A stretch of DNA of 64,000 nt from Marinobacter bohaiensis (GCF_003258515.1 NZ_QGEH01000002.1:372001-436000); one strand, 5' to 3'; positions 35,422-44,488 are shown, counted from the first letter of the stretch. Notes: generated from the letters alone by a model not told the origin. Numbers and translations: made by a program.

Positions 35422-36102
35422 TCACTGCAACCAGTCGAACGACTCGTTGAGGAACTGGTTGTCCTTTTCCGCCACCACCTCGCCGTGGGCCATGACGATG
35501 CGTGTCGGCGCCCACGCTTTGATATGGGCCAGTGCGGCCTGCGCCTTGTGCTTGTTGAAGCTCAGGCGCCAGTCCAGCGGCGTCTTGCCATGGGGCGCGA
35601 GGATGCCGGCCAACCGGGCCACGGGCTGCTGCCACCAGTTGAAGTGGCCTTCCGGGAAATTCTCGATCAGGTCGGCGACGATCAGCGTGCGGCTGGCGCG
35701 GTGGAAGAAAACCGCTTCGCTCATCAGCCGCGAACCGTCGAACAGGACCTGGTCAATCTGCCGCGCCCAGGCCTGGGGCGGATGCTCGCCCAGGGTCTCG
35801 TCGAAGTGGACGTCCGGGCGCTTGTCGATCACCTGCCGGGTGCCGTATACCCGGGCGTCGGGACAGGCCTCAGCCCAGTCCGCCAGGAAGAGGTGGTGCA
35901 GATGATTGGGTGCAACCAGGTGCGCCACCGGTCCCAGGGCATGCAGCTGCGCTTGCAGCGATGTGGTCAGGCGGATCGGGCTATGCAGCCAGAGCTGGCC
36001 GTTGTCCAGGCGCACCACGGTCATGCGCGTGCTGTAGGGGAAACCGTGGAAGGTGACGGTATCGCCGTCAACGATCCACAGGTCGTCGGCGAGACGTTGC
36101 AT
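35422..36102 (-). CDS. DUF4336 domain protein (metallo-hydrolase-like)
   Basis: A 226-residue protein with the DUF4336 pattern: N-terminal strand pairs MTVVRLDNGQLWLHSPI, the segment VAPNHLHHLFL, and a late VADLIENFP. The fold is thought to be related to metallo-beta-lactamases, but the HxHxDH motif is not intact (NHLHHLF). Function unknown. It sits between a STAS-domain gene and the DCC gene on the same strand. Confidence 0.82.
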   Translation of the reverse strand: MQRLADDLWIVDGDTVTFHGFPYSTRMTVVRLDNGQLWLHSPIRLTTSLQAQLHALGPVAHLVAPNHLHHLFLADWAEACPDARVYGTRQVIDKRPDVHFDETLGEHPPQAWARQIDQVLFDGSRLMSEAVFFHRASRTLIVADLIENFPEGHFNWWQQPVARLAGILAPHGKTPLDWRLSFNKHKAQAALAHIKAWAPTRIVMAHGEVVAEKDNQFLNESFDWLQ

Positions 36103-36122
36103 CAGGCGGCTCCGTTGTACGT

Positions 36123-36500
36123 TCAGGCCGCGCGGTCAGCGGCCAGCAGCCAGGCCCGCGCCTGTTCCATTTCATCGTACCCGAAGGTGCGGATTTCGGC
36201 GGCCAGGAAATGGCTGCCCAGGGTTTCCGCCGCATTGAGCACCCCGGAGTCGGTGACCAGAGCCACGCGCCGGACCTGACGGTGATGGTCGCGGACGAAA
36301 CGCAGGTGCGACAGCATCGAGGCCAGCGATGCCCAGCCGGGGAAAGACCGGACATGCACCAGCAACCCCGGCAGGGGGCCGTTCTCTTCGATGTAGGGAT
36401 CGATGACCTGGGCCGCGTACTGGAAATCCTCCGGGGTCAGTGCCCCCTCCGGTTCCAGCACGGCGATACCCGCTTCCCGCTCCAGTTTTACCTTCAGCAT
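36123..36500 (-). CDS. STAS/SpoIIAA-like domain protein
   Basis: A 125-residue cytoplasmic protein of the SpoIIAA-like (STAS/SEC14-type) family, with LEPEGALTPEDF, the central LLVHVRSFPGW and the late RTFGYDEMEQARAWL. Such proteins are small lipid- or partner-binding modules with no proven enzymatic role. It has a very strong ribosome site (AGGAGGT 6-7 bases upstream). It is divergent from the diguanylate cyclase and shares the strand with DUF4336 and DCC genes. Confidence 0.85.
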   Translation of the reverse strand: MLKVKLEREAGIAVLEPEGALTPEDFQYAAQVIDPYIEENGPLPGLLVHVRSFPGWASLASMLSHLRFVRDHHRQVRRVALVTDSGVLNAAETLGSHFLAAEIRTFGYDEMEQARAWLLAADRAA

Positions 36501-36685
36501 CTGTCACCTCCTGTGGGCGGAACTCCAGGGCTTGGGGGCGTTCTTACCCTGCTTGGGCGGACTGGCGTTCGCAGCATCCCGACGAAGCGTTTACCATGGC
36601 CAACGCTTCGGCCGCGGTCTACTGTGAACGCGTTCTGCCAACGCTATACTGACTCCAAAACAAGACCCATGAGCTAACGCTGTCA

Positions 36686-37789
36686 ATGCCTGTATCACAA
36701 GCCTATCGCCTGCGCCCGAAGCCCGCCAGCGTCCGTATTGAAAACTACCGCAAGTACGCGGTGCTGCATAACACGGCGCTGGTCGCCACCGTACTGCACG
36801 CCGGACTGATCTTCCTGTTCGGCCTGATCGGCAGCACCGTCCTGGCACTGTTCAATGTCGCCAGCGTGGCGGCCTGGCTGCTGGCCTGGTGGCTCAACCG
36901 GCGCGGCCGGCATGGCCAGGCAATCTATGTGATGTGCCTGGAAACCGCGGGGCATGCCTTTCTCGCGGTGTCGATCCTGGGCGCGGACAGCGGCTTCCAT
37001 TTCTATCTCTGGCCGGTAGCCTGCCTGGCCATCATGAACCCACGCCTGCTGCCGCGGCAGGCCGCGGTGATCGGTTACACCTGTATCGCCCTGTTCGCCT
37101 ACCTGCAGCTGCGTTACGGCGGCGTTCCATACCGCTATGCCTTTGCCGACTATGTCCCGCTGCTGTACTTCATCAACGTGATGACGGCGGCCTTCCCGCT
37201 GGTACTGGCGATGGTCATGGTGCGCACCACCAAGGAAGCCCAGGAATACCAGCTCATGGAAATGGCCACGCGGGATCCGCTCACCGGTCTGTACAACCGG
37301 CGCTTCGCCAACGAGTTCCTGGGCCAGACCTTCGCCGGACACGACCGCCAGGACCGGGCTTTCTGCATCGCCCTGGGCGATATCGACCGATTCCGCGACG
37401 TCAACGACCGCCACGGACACGAGATCGGCGACGAGGTTCTGGAAACCATCGCCATGACCCTGCTGGGCACCTTTCGCCGTTCGGACTGCCTGTGTCGCTG
37501 GGGTGGCGATGAGTTCATGATTGCCTTCCCGGAAACATCCGAGGACACCGCCCTTGCCGCGCTGGAGCGCTTTCGCACGGCCCTGCAGCGCCAGCGTGTA
37601 CGCCGCCAGGAGCAGTCGGTGTCGGTTACCCTGAGTTTCGGGCTCGTTACGGCGGCCCCCGGGGAAAGCGCCGAGGAGTGTATCCACCGGGCGGACGACA
37701 TGCTCTACCACGCCAAACGTGCCGGCGGCGACCGGACCGTGACCCCGGCGCGCGCCGCCGAGCCGTCACTGCAGGATTCCCCGGGCTAA
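36686..37789 (+). CDS. Membrane diguanylate cyclase
   Basis: A 367-residue protein with five or six N-terminal helices (about 25-190) of no recognised sensor family, then a GGDEF domain. The active site RWGGDEF (about 271-277) is intact, as is the RxxD inhibitory site (RRSD) five residues before it. The domain ends normally with RADDMLYHAKRAGGDR. It should make cyclic di-GMP and be product-inhibited. It contrasts with the truncated cyclase near 53.6 kb. The ribosome site is weak. Confidence 0.92.
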   Translation: MPVSQAYRLRPKPASVRIENYRKYAVLHNTALVATVLHAGLIFLFGLIGSTVLALFNVASVAAWLLAWWLNRRGRHGQAIYVMCLETAGHAFLAVSILGADSGFHFYLWPVACLAIMNPRLLPRQAAVIGYTCIALFAYLQLRYGGVPYRYAFADYVPLLYFINVMTAAFPLVLAMVMVRTTKEAQEYQLMEMATRDPLTGLYNRRFANEFLGQTFAGHDRQDRAFCIALGDIDRFRDVNDRHGHEIGDEVLETIAMTLLGTFRRSDCLCRWGGDEFMIAFPETSEDTALAALERFRTALQRQRVRRQEQSVSVTLSFGLVTAAPGESAEECIHRADDMLYHAKRAGGDRTVTPARAAEPSLQDSPG

Positions 37790-37797
37790 GCCGAACG

Positions 37798-37826
37798 GCG
37801 CCGTCACAGCCCTGGCCAGACGGCGC
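37798..37826 (+). terminator. Hairpin after the diguanylate cyclase gene
   Basis: An 8-bp stem (37798-37805 with 37819-37826) has a 13-base loop that can itself pair. The U tract is poor. It lies 9 bases after the stop. Confidence 0.5.
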
Positions 37827-37849
37827 TCCCCGGGACTATCTTGAATCCC

Positions 37850-38728
37850 ATGACTGCACCGTTAATCGTCGTATTCGGCGGCACCGGCTATCTGGGAACC
37901 CACGTTGTCCTGCGGTGCCTGCGGGCGGGGTTAAGGGTCCGGATCGTGGCCCGCCAGCCGGCAACCTTGCCGGTCGCCTCCGGATCGGCCAGCTATCAGG
38001 CGGCGGACCTGAACGATCCGGCATCGCTCCCGCAGGCGCTGGTGGACGCCGACGCCGTGGTCAATGCCGTCAGTCTGTATGTGGAAAAACCGCCCACGCT
38101 GACGTTCGAACGTGTCCACGTGACCGGCGCCCGTCATTTGGCCGAGGCCTGTCGGCAGCGCGGCATTCCGACGCTGGTTCACCTGTCCGGCCTCAATCCC
38201 GACCCGGCCTCTCCATCTCGCTACGTCAGCGCCCGCGGGCGCGGCGAGCAGGCCGTGCGCGCCGTCTTCCCGGACGCCATCGTGCTGCGCCCCAGCGCCC
38301 TCTTCGGCAGTCACCGGGGGTTGATGAGCACCCTGGAACAGCTGACCCGTCTGCCCGTGATTCCCCTGTTTGGCCGCGGCCAGACCCGATTGCAACCGGT
38401 GCACGTCGAAGACGTGGCCCAAGCGGTGGTGAACAGCCTTACCGAGCCGACCTGCCGGGGACGGATCTACGAGCTGGGCGGTGCCCGAATCCTGACCTAT
38501 CGCCAGTTGGTGTGCCTGGCCCTGCGTCACACCGGACGCCGAAGGCCGCTGCTACCGGTGCCGTTTGCCCTCTGGTTCGCGGGCGCCACTCTGCTGTCAC
38601 TGCTGCCGTCGCCGCCATTGACGCGGGATCAACTGATTCTGATGCGGGACGATAACGTGGTGGCGCCGGACGCTGACGATCTGGCGAGCCTGGGCATCAG
38701 GGCAAGGGATATCGAGACAACGGGCTGA
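37850..38728 (+). CDS. NAD(P)-binding epimerase-like protein (NDUFA9-like SDR)
   Basis: A 292-residue atypical short-chain dehydrogenase. The N-terminal dinucleotide site is GGTGYLGTHVV. Later parts (VDADAVVNAVSLYVEK, LRPSALFG, ARILTYRQLV) follow the NDUFA9-like/NmrA-type pattern. The Tyr-x-x-x-Lys catalytic pair is replaced, as in this atypical group, so it may bind rather than turn over substrate. The ATG at 37850 is chosen; a TTG 9 bases upstream also exists. No strong ribosome site is seen. Confidence 0.87.
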   Translation: MTAPLIVVFGGTGYLGTHVVLRCLRAGLRVRIVARQPATLPVASGSASYQAADLNDPASLPQALVDADAVVNAVSLYVEKPPTLTFERVHVTGARHLAEACRQRGIPTLVHLSGLNPDPASPSRYVSARGRGEQAVRAVFPDAIVLRPSALFGSHRGLMSTLEQLTRLPVIPLFGRGQTRLQPVHVEDVAQAVVNSLTEPTCRGRIYELGGARILTYRQLVCLALRHTGRRRPLLPVPFALWFAGATLLSLLPSPPLTRDQLILMRDDNVVAPDADDLASLGIRARDIETTG

Positions 38729-38800
38729 GGGAGGAGGACAAAGCCGGCGCAGTCGCACCCGGACCACAGCCTACAGAACAGAAGCGAATGAACAGGGCAC

Positions 38801-38829
38801 AAAAAAAGGAGCAGCGACGGGGCTGCTCC
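38801..38829 (-). terminator. Rho-independent terminator of the thioredoxin gene
   Basis: An 8-bp stem (38808-38815 with 38822-38829) with a 6-base loop is followed on the minus strand by seven U residues (38801-38807). This is a classical strong terminator 10 bases after the stop. Confidence 0.92.
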
Positions 38830-38839
38830 AACAGGGGGA

Positions 38840-39166
38840 TTACAGTGCTTCGGCTAAAAAGGACCTGAGTTCACCCAGGGAGGCAACTCCAGTGCGGCGG
38901 GCGACCGCCAGCCCCTCTCGAAAGACGATGAGGGCGGGCAGGTTGCTGACGCCAAGGGCGCTGGCCGTTTCCGGGTTAAGGTCCACATTCACCGACACCA
39001 CATCCACGGTGTCGGCAAATTCATGGGCCAAGCCGGCCAGGGTGGGCTTGAGCGTGTGGCACGGACCGCACCAGGGGGCCCAGAATTCGACCACCACGGT
39101 TTTCTTGCGGTGGCTGATGGCCCCGGCAAATTCGCGATCGGACACCTCGCGGACAAGGTTTTTCAC
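38840..39166 (-). CDS. Thioredoxin
   Basis: A 108-residue thioredoxin with the canonical active site FWAPWCGPC and the cis-proline segment SNLPALIVF. It has no signal peptide, so it is cytoplasmic. It differs from the zinc-ribbon TrxC at 4.8 kb and is closer to TrxA in length. It may be one of several thioredoxins in the genome. It is divergent from a LysR gene and ends at a strong terminator. Confidence 0.92.
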   Translation of the reverse strand: MKNLVREVSDREFAGAISHRKKTVVVEFWAPWCGPCHTLKPTLAGLAHEFADTVDVVSVNVDLNPETASALGVSNLPALIVFREGLAVARRTGVASLGELRSFLAEAL

Positions 39167-39330
39167 ACCCCGGCTCCACTGCTGTGACTTGGCTGATGTA
39201 GGGCATGATGCCGCAGGTCACTGGCTCGGACTAATTGCGACGCCGTATAGTGGACATCACGGCTGGTGATGCGGTGATCGCCGTGGCGTATTGGCACTCC
39301 GCTCAAGCGCTTGTTCCCAGGAGACCCGGA

Positions 39331-40281
39331 ATGAAGAATCAGGAACTGACCCTGCTGTATGTATTCAACGCCATTATGACGGAAGGGTCGATTACCCGGG
39401 CGGCGGAGCGGCTGTCGATGACCCAGCCGGCGGTCTCCAATTCGGTGGCGCGCATGCGTCAGATCTGGAACGACCCGCTGTTCATCAAGAAAGGCCGCAA
39501 CATCGAGCCGACGTCGTATGCGCTCAGCCTCTGGAACCAGGTGCGCAGCCCCATGTACGAGCTGTCCAACGCCGTGCGCGACAGCCACTTCGATCCCGGC
39601 GAATCCAAGCGGGAATTCCGCATCGCCATTCCCGACGCCACGCTGGAGCTGATCTGGCAGTCGCTGGTGTGCGAGCTGGAGGAATGCGCGCCGGGCATCG
39701 ACCTCCACGCGGTGCCCTACGCCACCGAGACGGCCTTCAACCAGCTGCGCCAGGCCCACGTGGACATGGCCATCGGCATGCTGACCGAGCACGACCACAG
39801 CCTGCGCAGCCGTTGGCTGTTCGACAGCCACCAGACCCTGGCCATGCGCAGCGACCATCCTCTGGCGGGCCAGCCGCTGAGCCTGGACGACTTCATCGCG
39901 GCCAAGCACCTGATGGTGTCCATGGCCGGCACGGCGCGCAATATCGTGGATTCCGCCCTGAGCCGCCAGGGTCTGAAACGGCGGGTGGCGGTGACGGTCA
40001 ATCATTTCCCGGCGGTGCCCAAACTGCTGCGCACCTCGGACCTGATCGCGACGATTCCGGACATCGCCACCTACGACGAGGATTTCAAGGACGGCATCTG
40101 GATGACATCGCCGCCACTGGACGTGGATCGCACCAGTCTCTACCTGATCTGGCACACCCGACACGACCGGGATCCAAGCATTATCTGGATGCGGGACCTG
40201 GTGGAACGGGTGACCAAGGCGCGCTGGGCCGATCTGAACGATGCCATGGCGGAGGCCGGACAAACAGCCAGCTCCGGCTGA
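39331..40281 (+). CDS. LysR family transcriptional regulator (NodD/LinR-like)
   Basis: A 316-residue LysR regulator. The HTH begins at once (LTLLYVFNAIMTEGSITRAAERLSMTQPA split over about residues 6-34), followed by a NodD-like effector domain (FIKKGRNIEPTSYAL). The ATG at 39331 has AGGAG 8 bases upstream; an upstream longer frame lacks similarity. Regulators of this subgroup often control degradation genes, but the flanking genes (thioredoxin, LpxR) give no obvious target. Confidence 0.9.
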   Translation: MKNQELTLLYVFNAIMTEGSITRAAERLSMTQPAVSNSVARMRQIWNDPLFIKKGRNIEPTSYALSLWNQVRSPMYELSNAVRDSHFDPGESKREFRIAIPDATLELIWQSLVCELEECAPGIDLHAVPYATETAFNQLRQAHVDMAIGMLTEHDHSLRSRWLFDSHQTLAMRSDHPLAGQPLSLDDFIAAKHLMVSMAGTARNIVDSALSRQGLKRRVAVTVNHFPAVPKLLRTSDLIATIPDIATYDEDFKDGIWMTSPPLDVDRTSLYLIWHTRHDRDPSIIWMRDLVERVTKARWADLNDAMAEAGQTASSG

Positions 40282-40326
40282 GGCGGGCGGGGCAACTCGG
40301 TCCCCCGGCACTCGTGTCCCTTGGCA

Positions 40327-41409
40327 CTAGTTAAAGGTCTTGCTGAAAATCAGCCCGCCCCAGGCCAGGGTGCGGTCGGCGTCGCCACCGTCCACTTCCG
40401 AACTTTGCACCCGGGCTACGTAACTGAGCTTGTAACCCTGCCCCAGGGAGTGGGTATAGCCCAGCCATGCCTCCGCCAGCAGCGGGCGCACATCACTGCG
40501 ATCAATGGTGTAGTCGCTGTGGCGGAACTGGCCTTCCAGAAACGCGTTGTAGGCCCGCGCCTTGAGGGCCACACCGCCCCAGAAATAGCTCTCCCGCGCC
40601 TGACCGGCGCTGGTTTCGTTGACCCGCTCGCCGTAGGCGGTCAGCTCCGGGTTGAAGCGGTTGTCCGGGGATGAAATCAGCCCGTCCCGGAAGGTCAGCG
40701 CCACCCCCGCCTCGGTCAGGTAACCGGCCGACGCGTAGTATGTGGCCTTGAACTTGGACGACGGCGTGCTGATGTCCAGGTAGTCGTGATAGGCCAGGGA
40801 ATAGCGCAGTGTGGGCTCGCCGCCATCGGACACCTGGTGGTCCCAGCCCCGGGCTTTCTCGCTGGACAGCACCTGGTGCACCGCGTTCTGGCCGCCCTTG
40901 AAGACATCCAGCCCCAGCATCCCCAGCGTCAGCGACGAGGTCCAGCCATCACCGGTCTTCGGGTTCACGTAGGAGCGACTGTTGCTCAGGTACACCAGGC
41001 TGGCGTATGGGCGATCGCCGTGGACGACATTGGCCTGGTCGATGTCTTCGGGCGTGAAACCGTAGACACCGAACTCGATGGCCGGCGTGTGGACGTCCAT
41101 GTCCGGCAGGGCGCGATCCAGGCCCAGCGAACGGTCCACCCAGCCCAGGGTATTGTCCAGTGGGCGCCAGTGATCGACGCCCTGCCTGCCGGCGTAGGTC
41201 AGCGCGAAACCGGCGGTGTAATCGCGGTCGGTGTGGCGCGGGGCCAACAGGTCGTTGTCGAAAGAGATGGCCCAGGCCTGTGGGCCGCCATGCTCAGAGG
41301 GGGGGGCGAACGCCACCGCGGGTGATGATGGGTCCGTCTGCGGGGCCGCCGACAGCACCGGATGGAAGAGTACTGTCGCGAGCAACCCGGCTAGCCGTCT
41401 GTTTCTCAT
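40327..41409 (-). CDS. lpxR: LpxR family outer-membrane lipid A deacylase
   Basis: A 360-residue outer-membrane beta-barrel of the DUF2219/LpxR family. After the signal peptide comes the family signature ISFDNDLLAPRHTDRDYTAG, which carries the Asn-Asp and Thr active-site positions; the later WDHQ segment fits the catalytic His. LpxR removes the 3'-acyloxyacyl group of lipid A in Salmonella. The protein ends with a Phe-Asn. AGGAGG lies upstream of the ATG at 41407-41409. Activity here is inferred from the family. Confidence 0.87.
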   Translation of the reverse strand: MRNRRLAGLLATVLFHPVLSAAPQTDPSSPAVAFAPPSEHGGPQAWAISFDNDLLAPRHTDRDYTAGFALTYAGRQGVDHWRPLDNTLGWVDRSLGLDRALPDMDVHTPAIEFGVYGFTPEDIDQANVVHGDRPYASLVYLSNSRSYVNPKTGDGWTSSLTLGMLGLDVFKGGQNAVHQVLSSEKARGWDHQVSDGGEPTLRYSLAYHDYLDISTPSSKFKATYYASAGYLTEAGVALTFRDGLISSPDNRFNPELTAYGERVNETSAGQARESYFWGGVALKARAYNAFLEGQFRHSDYTIDRSDVRPLLAEAWLGYTHSLGQGYKLSYVARVQSSEVDGGDADRTLAWGGLIFSKTFN

Positions 41410-41718
41410 TGGGTCCTCCTGCAGCGATCGCACCGCCTGCGGCGCGATTCCGTCGAGGCCCAATAGTTTTACGCTTAATTATTGCCAAAACTAATCAAAA
41501 TTTGAAATTCAATACATCACCTTTTTTTATGATTTCAGACTACCAACTCTCTTTAACGGGGTAGGTAGTCGCACGTACATCATGCAGGATGATATTTAGA
41601 ATACATACATAGAATTATTCTATGCCGGTGTGTTCCTCGATAATTATTTCATCGGGACGCGGCAAGGACTCATCCGAACCGCTCCCACAACCAGCGTTAC
41701 TTATTTGGAGGAAACACC
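41410..41718. other. AT-rich gene-free region upstream of the small peptide gene
   Basis: This 309-bp stretch is far more AT-rich than its surroundings and holds no convincing gene. It contains two short palindromes described separately and AT-rich promoter-like hexamers near 41600-41660, consistent with a strong or regulated promoter. Confidence 0.6.
41579..41624. promoter_or_regulatory. Two palindromes upstream of the 50-residue peptide gene
   Basis: ATCAT-GCAGG-ATGAT (41579-41593) and CATAGAA-TTA-TTCTATG (41608-41624) are perfect inverted repeats in the AT-rich leader, about 95-140 bases before the peptide ATG. They may be regulator binding sites. Confidence 0.45.
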
Positions 41719-41871
41719 ATGCGTACCACTATCCTGAACACACTGCTCGTTGCCGCACTCGCATTCGCCGGCGTTGCTCACGCCAGCCAGGCCGACCGCG
41801 CCTCTGACGAAGCGGTCGCCGCGCCGATCACACTGGCCCCCCAAAGCATCGGCGAAGCCAGCGGCTCTTGA
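41719..41871 (+). CDS. 50-residue secreted peptide of unknown function
   Basis: A 50-residue open frame with a classical Sec signal peptide (MRTTILNTLLVAALAFAG then VAHA, cleavage near residue 22) and a mature part of about 28 residues, acidic and rich in Ala and Ser (SQADRASDEAVAAP...EASGS). GGAGG lies 8 bases before the ATG. An AT-rich palindromic region lies upstream and a hairpin follows the stop, so the unit is complete. It has no cysteine and no recognised family. It could be a secreted signal, a small periplasmic modulator or a fast-evolving orphan. Confidence 0.7.
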   Translation: MRTTILNTLLVAALAFAGVAHASQADRASDEAVAAPITLAPQSIGEASGS

Positions 41872-41881
41872 TCGCCCAGAC

Positions 41882-41920
41882 CATCCGGCCGCAGCGCGCT
41901 CAGCGCCTGCCGGCCGGATG
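41882..41920 (+). terminator. Hairpin after the small peptide gene
   Basis: A perfect 10-bp GC-rich stem (41882-41891 with 41911-41920) lies 10 bases after the stop, with a GC-rich loop that can fold further. The U tract is absent, so termination may be partial. Confidence 0.6.
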
Positions 41921-41982
41921 CCTGATCTCCCATCGACCGTAGCGCTATCCCCCGAGCCAGGTCGATCCATCCCCCGCACCGG

Positions 41983-42186
41983 TCACGGCGCGAACCGCGG
42001 CAAAGCCAGCAACAGTACGCCCACACCGACCATCGGCCAGGTGCCTGTCACCAGATACGGATACAGCATCAGCGCCAGCCCGCTGTAAAAGTACGGCTTG
42101 CGTTGCTGTCGACGTCCGTAAATGACGTAACCCAACCCCACCGAACTGAAAACCAGTCCGACGAACAGCGGCGTGGTATCGATCAT
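41983..42186 (-). CDS. Small two-helix membrane protein
   Basis: A 67-residue protein with two hydrophobic helices (about 5-23 and 34-60) separated by a basic loop (YGRRQQRKPYF). The motif and size match a widespread amino-acid-transporter-like small protein group, but I cannot name the family with confidence. The ATG at 42184-42186 starts just before the first helix. It is downstream of an AraC gene on the same strand, with 25 bp between them. Function unknown. Confidence 0.75.
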   Translation of the reverse strand: MIDTTPLFVGLVFSSVGLGYVIYGRRQQRKPYFYSGLALMLYPYLVTGTWPMVGVGVLLLALPRFAP

Positions 42187-42211
42187 GGCCCTGCTTTCCT
42201 CATCATTCCGT

Positions 42212-43009
42212 TTACGACAATTCCCGGATAAAACTCTGCGGCGGCTTGCCAAAATGGCGCCGGAAGGTCGCCACGAACGCGCTGCTGCTGCGGTAGCCCA
42301 GGGTGTGGGCCACCGTCGCGCTACGCTCGCCCTGGCTCAACCGATTCACCGCTTCCAGCAGGCGCAGGCGCGTCCGCCATTGCTGAAAACTCATGCCTGT
42401 TTCGGCCTTGAACAGCCGCTCCACGGTGCGCGGGCTGGCGCCGCAGTCCCGGGCCAGCTCCGCCAGATGGCGGCGGTCGGCCGGGTCGGCGGACAGCTGC
42501 TGCATCACGGCCTGCAGGCGCCGGTCCCGTGCGGCGGGCAGGTACAGCGGCGAGGGTTCCAGGCGGGCGATTTCATCCAGCACCACCTGCACCAGACGCG
42601 CATCACCACCATGGGGCGGATGCGTCGGGTCCAGGGCCATCACACGTCCGATCAGCGCCCGCAGCAACCCGGTCATCTCCATCACCTGGCACTGCTCGGG
42701 CAGGTCGTGGCAGGCGCTGGCGTCGACGTAGAGGTAGCGGATCGAGGCACGCGTCTGGGTGGTTACCTGGTGACGGATCCAAGGCGCAATCCAGACGGCG
42801 TGGGTGGGCGGCACCACCCAGGCGCCGCCGTCGGTGATGATCCGCAACACACCCTGCTCGGCCCAGGCCAGCTGTCCGCGGGGATGGGCATGGCTGCGCA
42901 CGGTCCGGTCGCGATGGTAGGCGGCCGCATGGCACAGCACCGGCCGCTGCGGATCCTCGATGAAACCTTTGCCCTGGGGCTCGTGTTGTGGCGTGTTGGC
43001 GATACCCAT
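42212..43009 (-). CDS. AraC family transcriptional regulator
   Basis: A 265-residue regulator with an N-terminal cupin sensor (VRSHAHPRGQLAWAEQGVL, VVPPTHAVWIAPWIRHQV) and a C-terminal double HTH (about 165-265: LAELARDCGASPRTVERLF, VAHTLGYRSSSAFVATFRRHFGKPP split). It belongs to the NimR/YdeO-like cupin AraC group. It is divergent from the SLC13 transporter, whose gene starts 72 bp away, and probably controls it. AGGTTG lies before the ATG. Confidence 0.92.
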   Translation of the reverse strand: MGIANTPQHEPQGKGFIEDPQRPVLCHAAAYHRDRTVRSHAHPRGQLAWAEQGVLRIITDGGAWVVPPTHAVWIAPWIRHQVTTQTRASIRYLYVDASACHDLPEQCQVMEMTGLLRALIGRVMALDPTHPPHGGDARLVQVVLDEIARLEPSPLYLPAARDRRLQAVMQQLSADPADRRHLAELARDCGASPRTVERLFKAETGMSFQQWRTRLRLLEAVNRLSQGERSATVAHTLGYRSSSAFVATFRRHFGKPPQSFIRELS

Positions 43010-43081
43010 TGTCAACCTGTCGGCTTTTAACCTGCCGAGAATACACCCAAGATAAGCGCTCGCAAACTGAGGAGTCTCGCC

Positions 43082-44482
43082 GTGTTTAACCGACGTCACC
43101 TGGCGCCCGCGCTGGTGGTCCTGGTCGCCTTTCTGGCGGTGCTGATCCAGGTCCATCCACCGGCGGTGCTGGATGCCAACCAGACCCGGACCCTGGGCAT
43201 CGTGCTGGTCACCCTGGTGCTCTGGGCGACCGGGGTGCTGCCGGAATACCTGAGCGCGTTGCTGTTCTTCCTGGCCGCCCTGCTGCTGGAAGTGGCGACG
43301 CCGGCACAGATCTTCTCCGGCTTCGCGTCGTCCGCCTGGTGGCTGATCTTCGCCGGCATGATCATCGGCCTGGCGATCCGCAACACCGGCCTGGGCGACC
43401 GGCTTGCCGCCGTATTGGGTAAACGCCTGGCCCACAGCTACGCAGGCCTGATCGTGGGGTTGGTGGTGGTCTGCACCCTGTTGGGTTTTGTCATGCCCTC
43501 GTCCATGGGGCGTATCCTGATGATGATTCCGGTGGGCATGGCCCTGGCGGAGCGTTGCGGCTTCGAGGCCGGGAGCCCGGGGCGTACCGGCGTGGCACTG
43601 GCAGTGACGATGGGCTGTCACGTGACAACGTTCACCATCCTGCCGGCCAATATTCCCAACATGGTGATGGTCGGCGCCGCCGACACCATCTACGGGCTGC
43701 AGTTCCGTTATACCGATTACCTGCTGCTGCATTTCCCGATTCTCGGTGCCCTGAAGGCTTTCGTCATCGGTTGGCTGATCCTGCGTTTTTTCCCGGCGAC
43801 GACCGCGACCACTCCGGCGTCGACGTCCCAAGTGCCATCATCCGGCGCCCTGTCAGGGCAACAGCGTTATCTCTCGGTCATCCTGCTGGTCGCGCTGGGC
43901 CTGTGGCTTACCGACAGCTGGCATGGTGTGGGCCCGGCCTGGGTGGGGCTGGGCGTGGCCATCTTCCTGCTGCTGCCGAAAGTGGGCCTGGTGGACAACA
44001 GCCGCGTGGGTCCGCAACTGAACATCACCGTGCTGCTGTTCGTCGCCGGCGTGCTGGGCCTGGGCGCGGTGGTGAACGGTTCGGGGCTGGGGCAGATCCT
44101 GGCCACGCACATGGAACGCTGGCTGCCGCTGTCGCCGGGGTCCGACGCTGGCAACTTCTTCTCGCTGGTGGGGATGGCCTTCAGTACGGGCCTGCTGACG
44201 ACACTGCCCGGGGTGCCGGCGGTGCTCACGCCCATGGCCCAGGATCTGTCCCAGTTGACCGGCCTGAGTCTGGAGACGGTGATCATGACACAGGTGGTGG
44301 GCTTTTCGACGATCCTGCTGCCGTACCAGTCCGGCCCGCTGCTGGTGGGGATGCAACTGGCCCACGAACCGGTGCGCAGCCTGCTTAAGATCACCTTGCC
44401 ACTGGCCCTGATCATGTGGCTGGTGCTGATTCCGCTGGATTATCTGTGGTGGCAGCTGCTGGGCATGTTCGGAGGCGCCTGA
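43082..44482 (+). CDS. SLC13/DASS family anion transporter
   Basis: A 466-residue membrane protein with about twelve helices of the divalent anion:sodium symporter (SLC13/CitT) family. Features include the N-terminal LGIVLVTLVLWATGVLPEYLSALLFF region split over two helices, the loop GFVMPSSMGR and the second SNT-like half (LLTTLPGVPAVLTPMA). Members carry dicarboxylates, citrate or sulfate. The start is GTG with GAGGAG upstream. It is divergent from an AraC regulator that may sense the same substrate. Confidence 0.9.
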   Translation: MFNRRHLAPALVVLVAFLAVLIQVHPPAVLDANQTRTLGIVLVTLVLWATGVLPEYLSALLFFLAALLLEVATPAQIFSGFASSAWWLIFAGMIIGLAIRNTGLGDRLAAVLGKRLAHSYAGLIVGLVVVCTLLGFVMPSSMGRILMMIPVGMALAERCGFEAGSPGRTGVALAVTMGCHVTTFTILPANIPNMVMVGAADTIYGLQFRYTDYLLLHFPILGALKAFVIGWLILRFFPATTATTPASTSQVPSSGALSGQQRYLSVILLVALGLWLTDSWHGVGPAWVGLGVAIFLLLPKVGLVDNSRVGPQLNITVLLFVAGVLGLGAVVNGSGLGQILATHMERWLPLSPGSDAGNFFSLVGMAFSTGLLTTLPGVPAVLTPMAQDLSQLTGLSLETVIMTQVVGFSTILLPYQSGPLLVGMQLAHEPVRSLLKITLPLALIMWLVLIPLDYLWWQLLGMFGGA

Positions 44483-44488
44483 CGGATT

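Noticed and set aside
43010-43831. Long N-terminal extension of the AraC regulator
   Set aside because: The upstream frame is antisense to the SLC13 gene; the cupin domain starts right after the ATG at 43009, which has a ribosome site.
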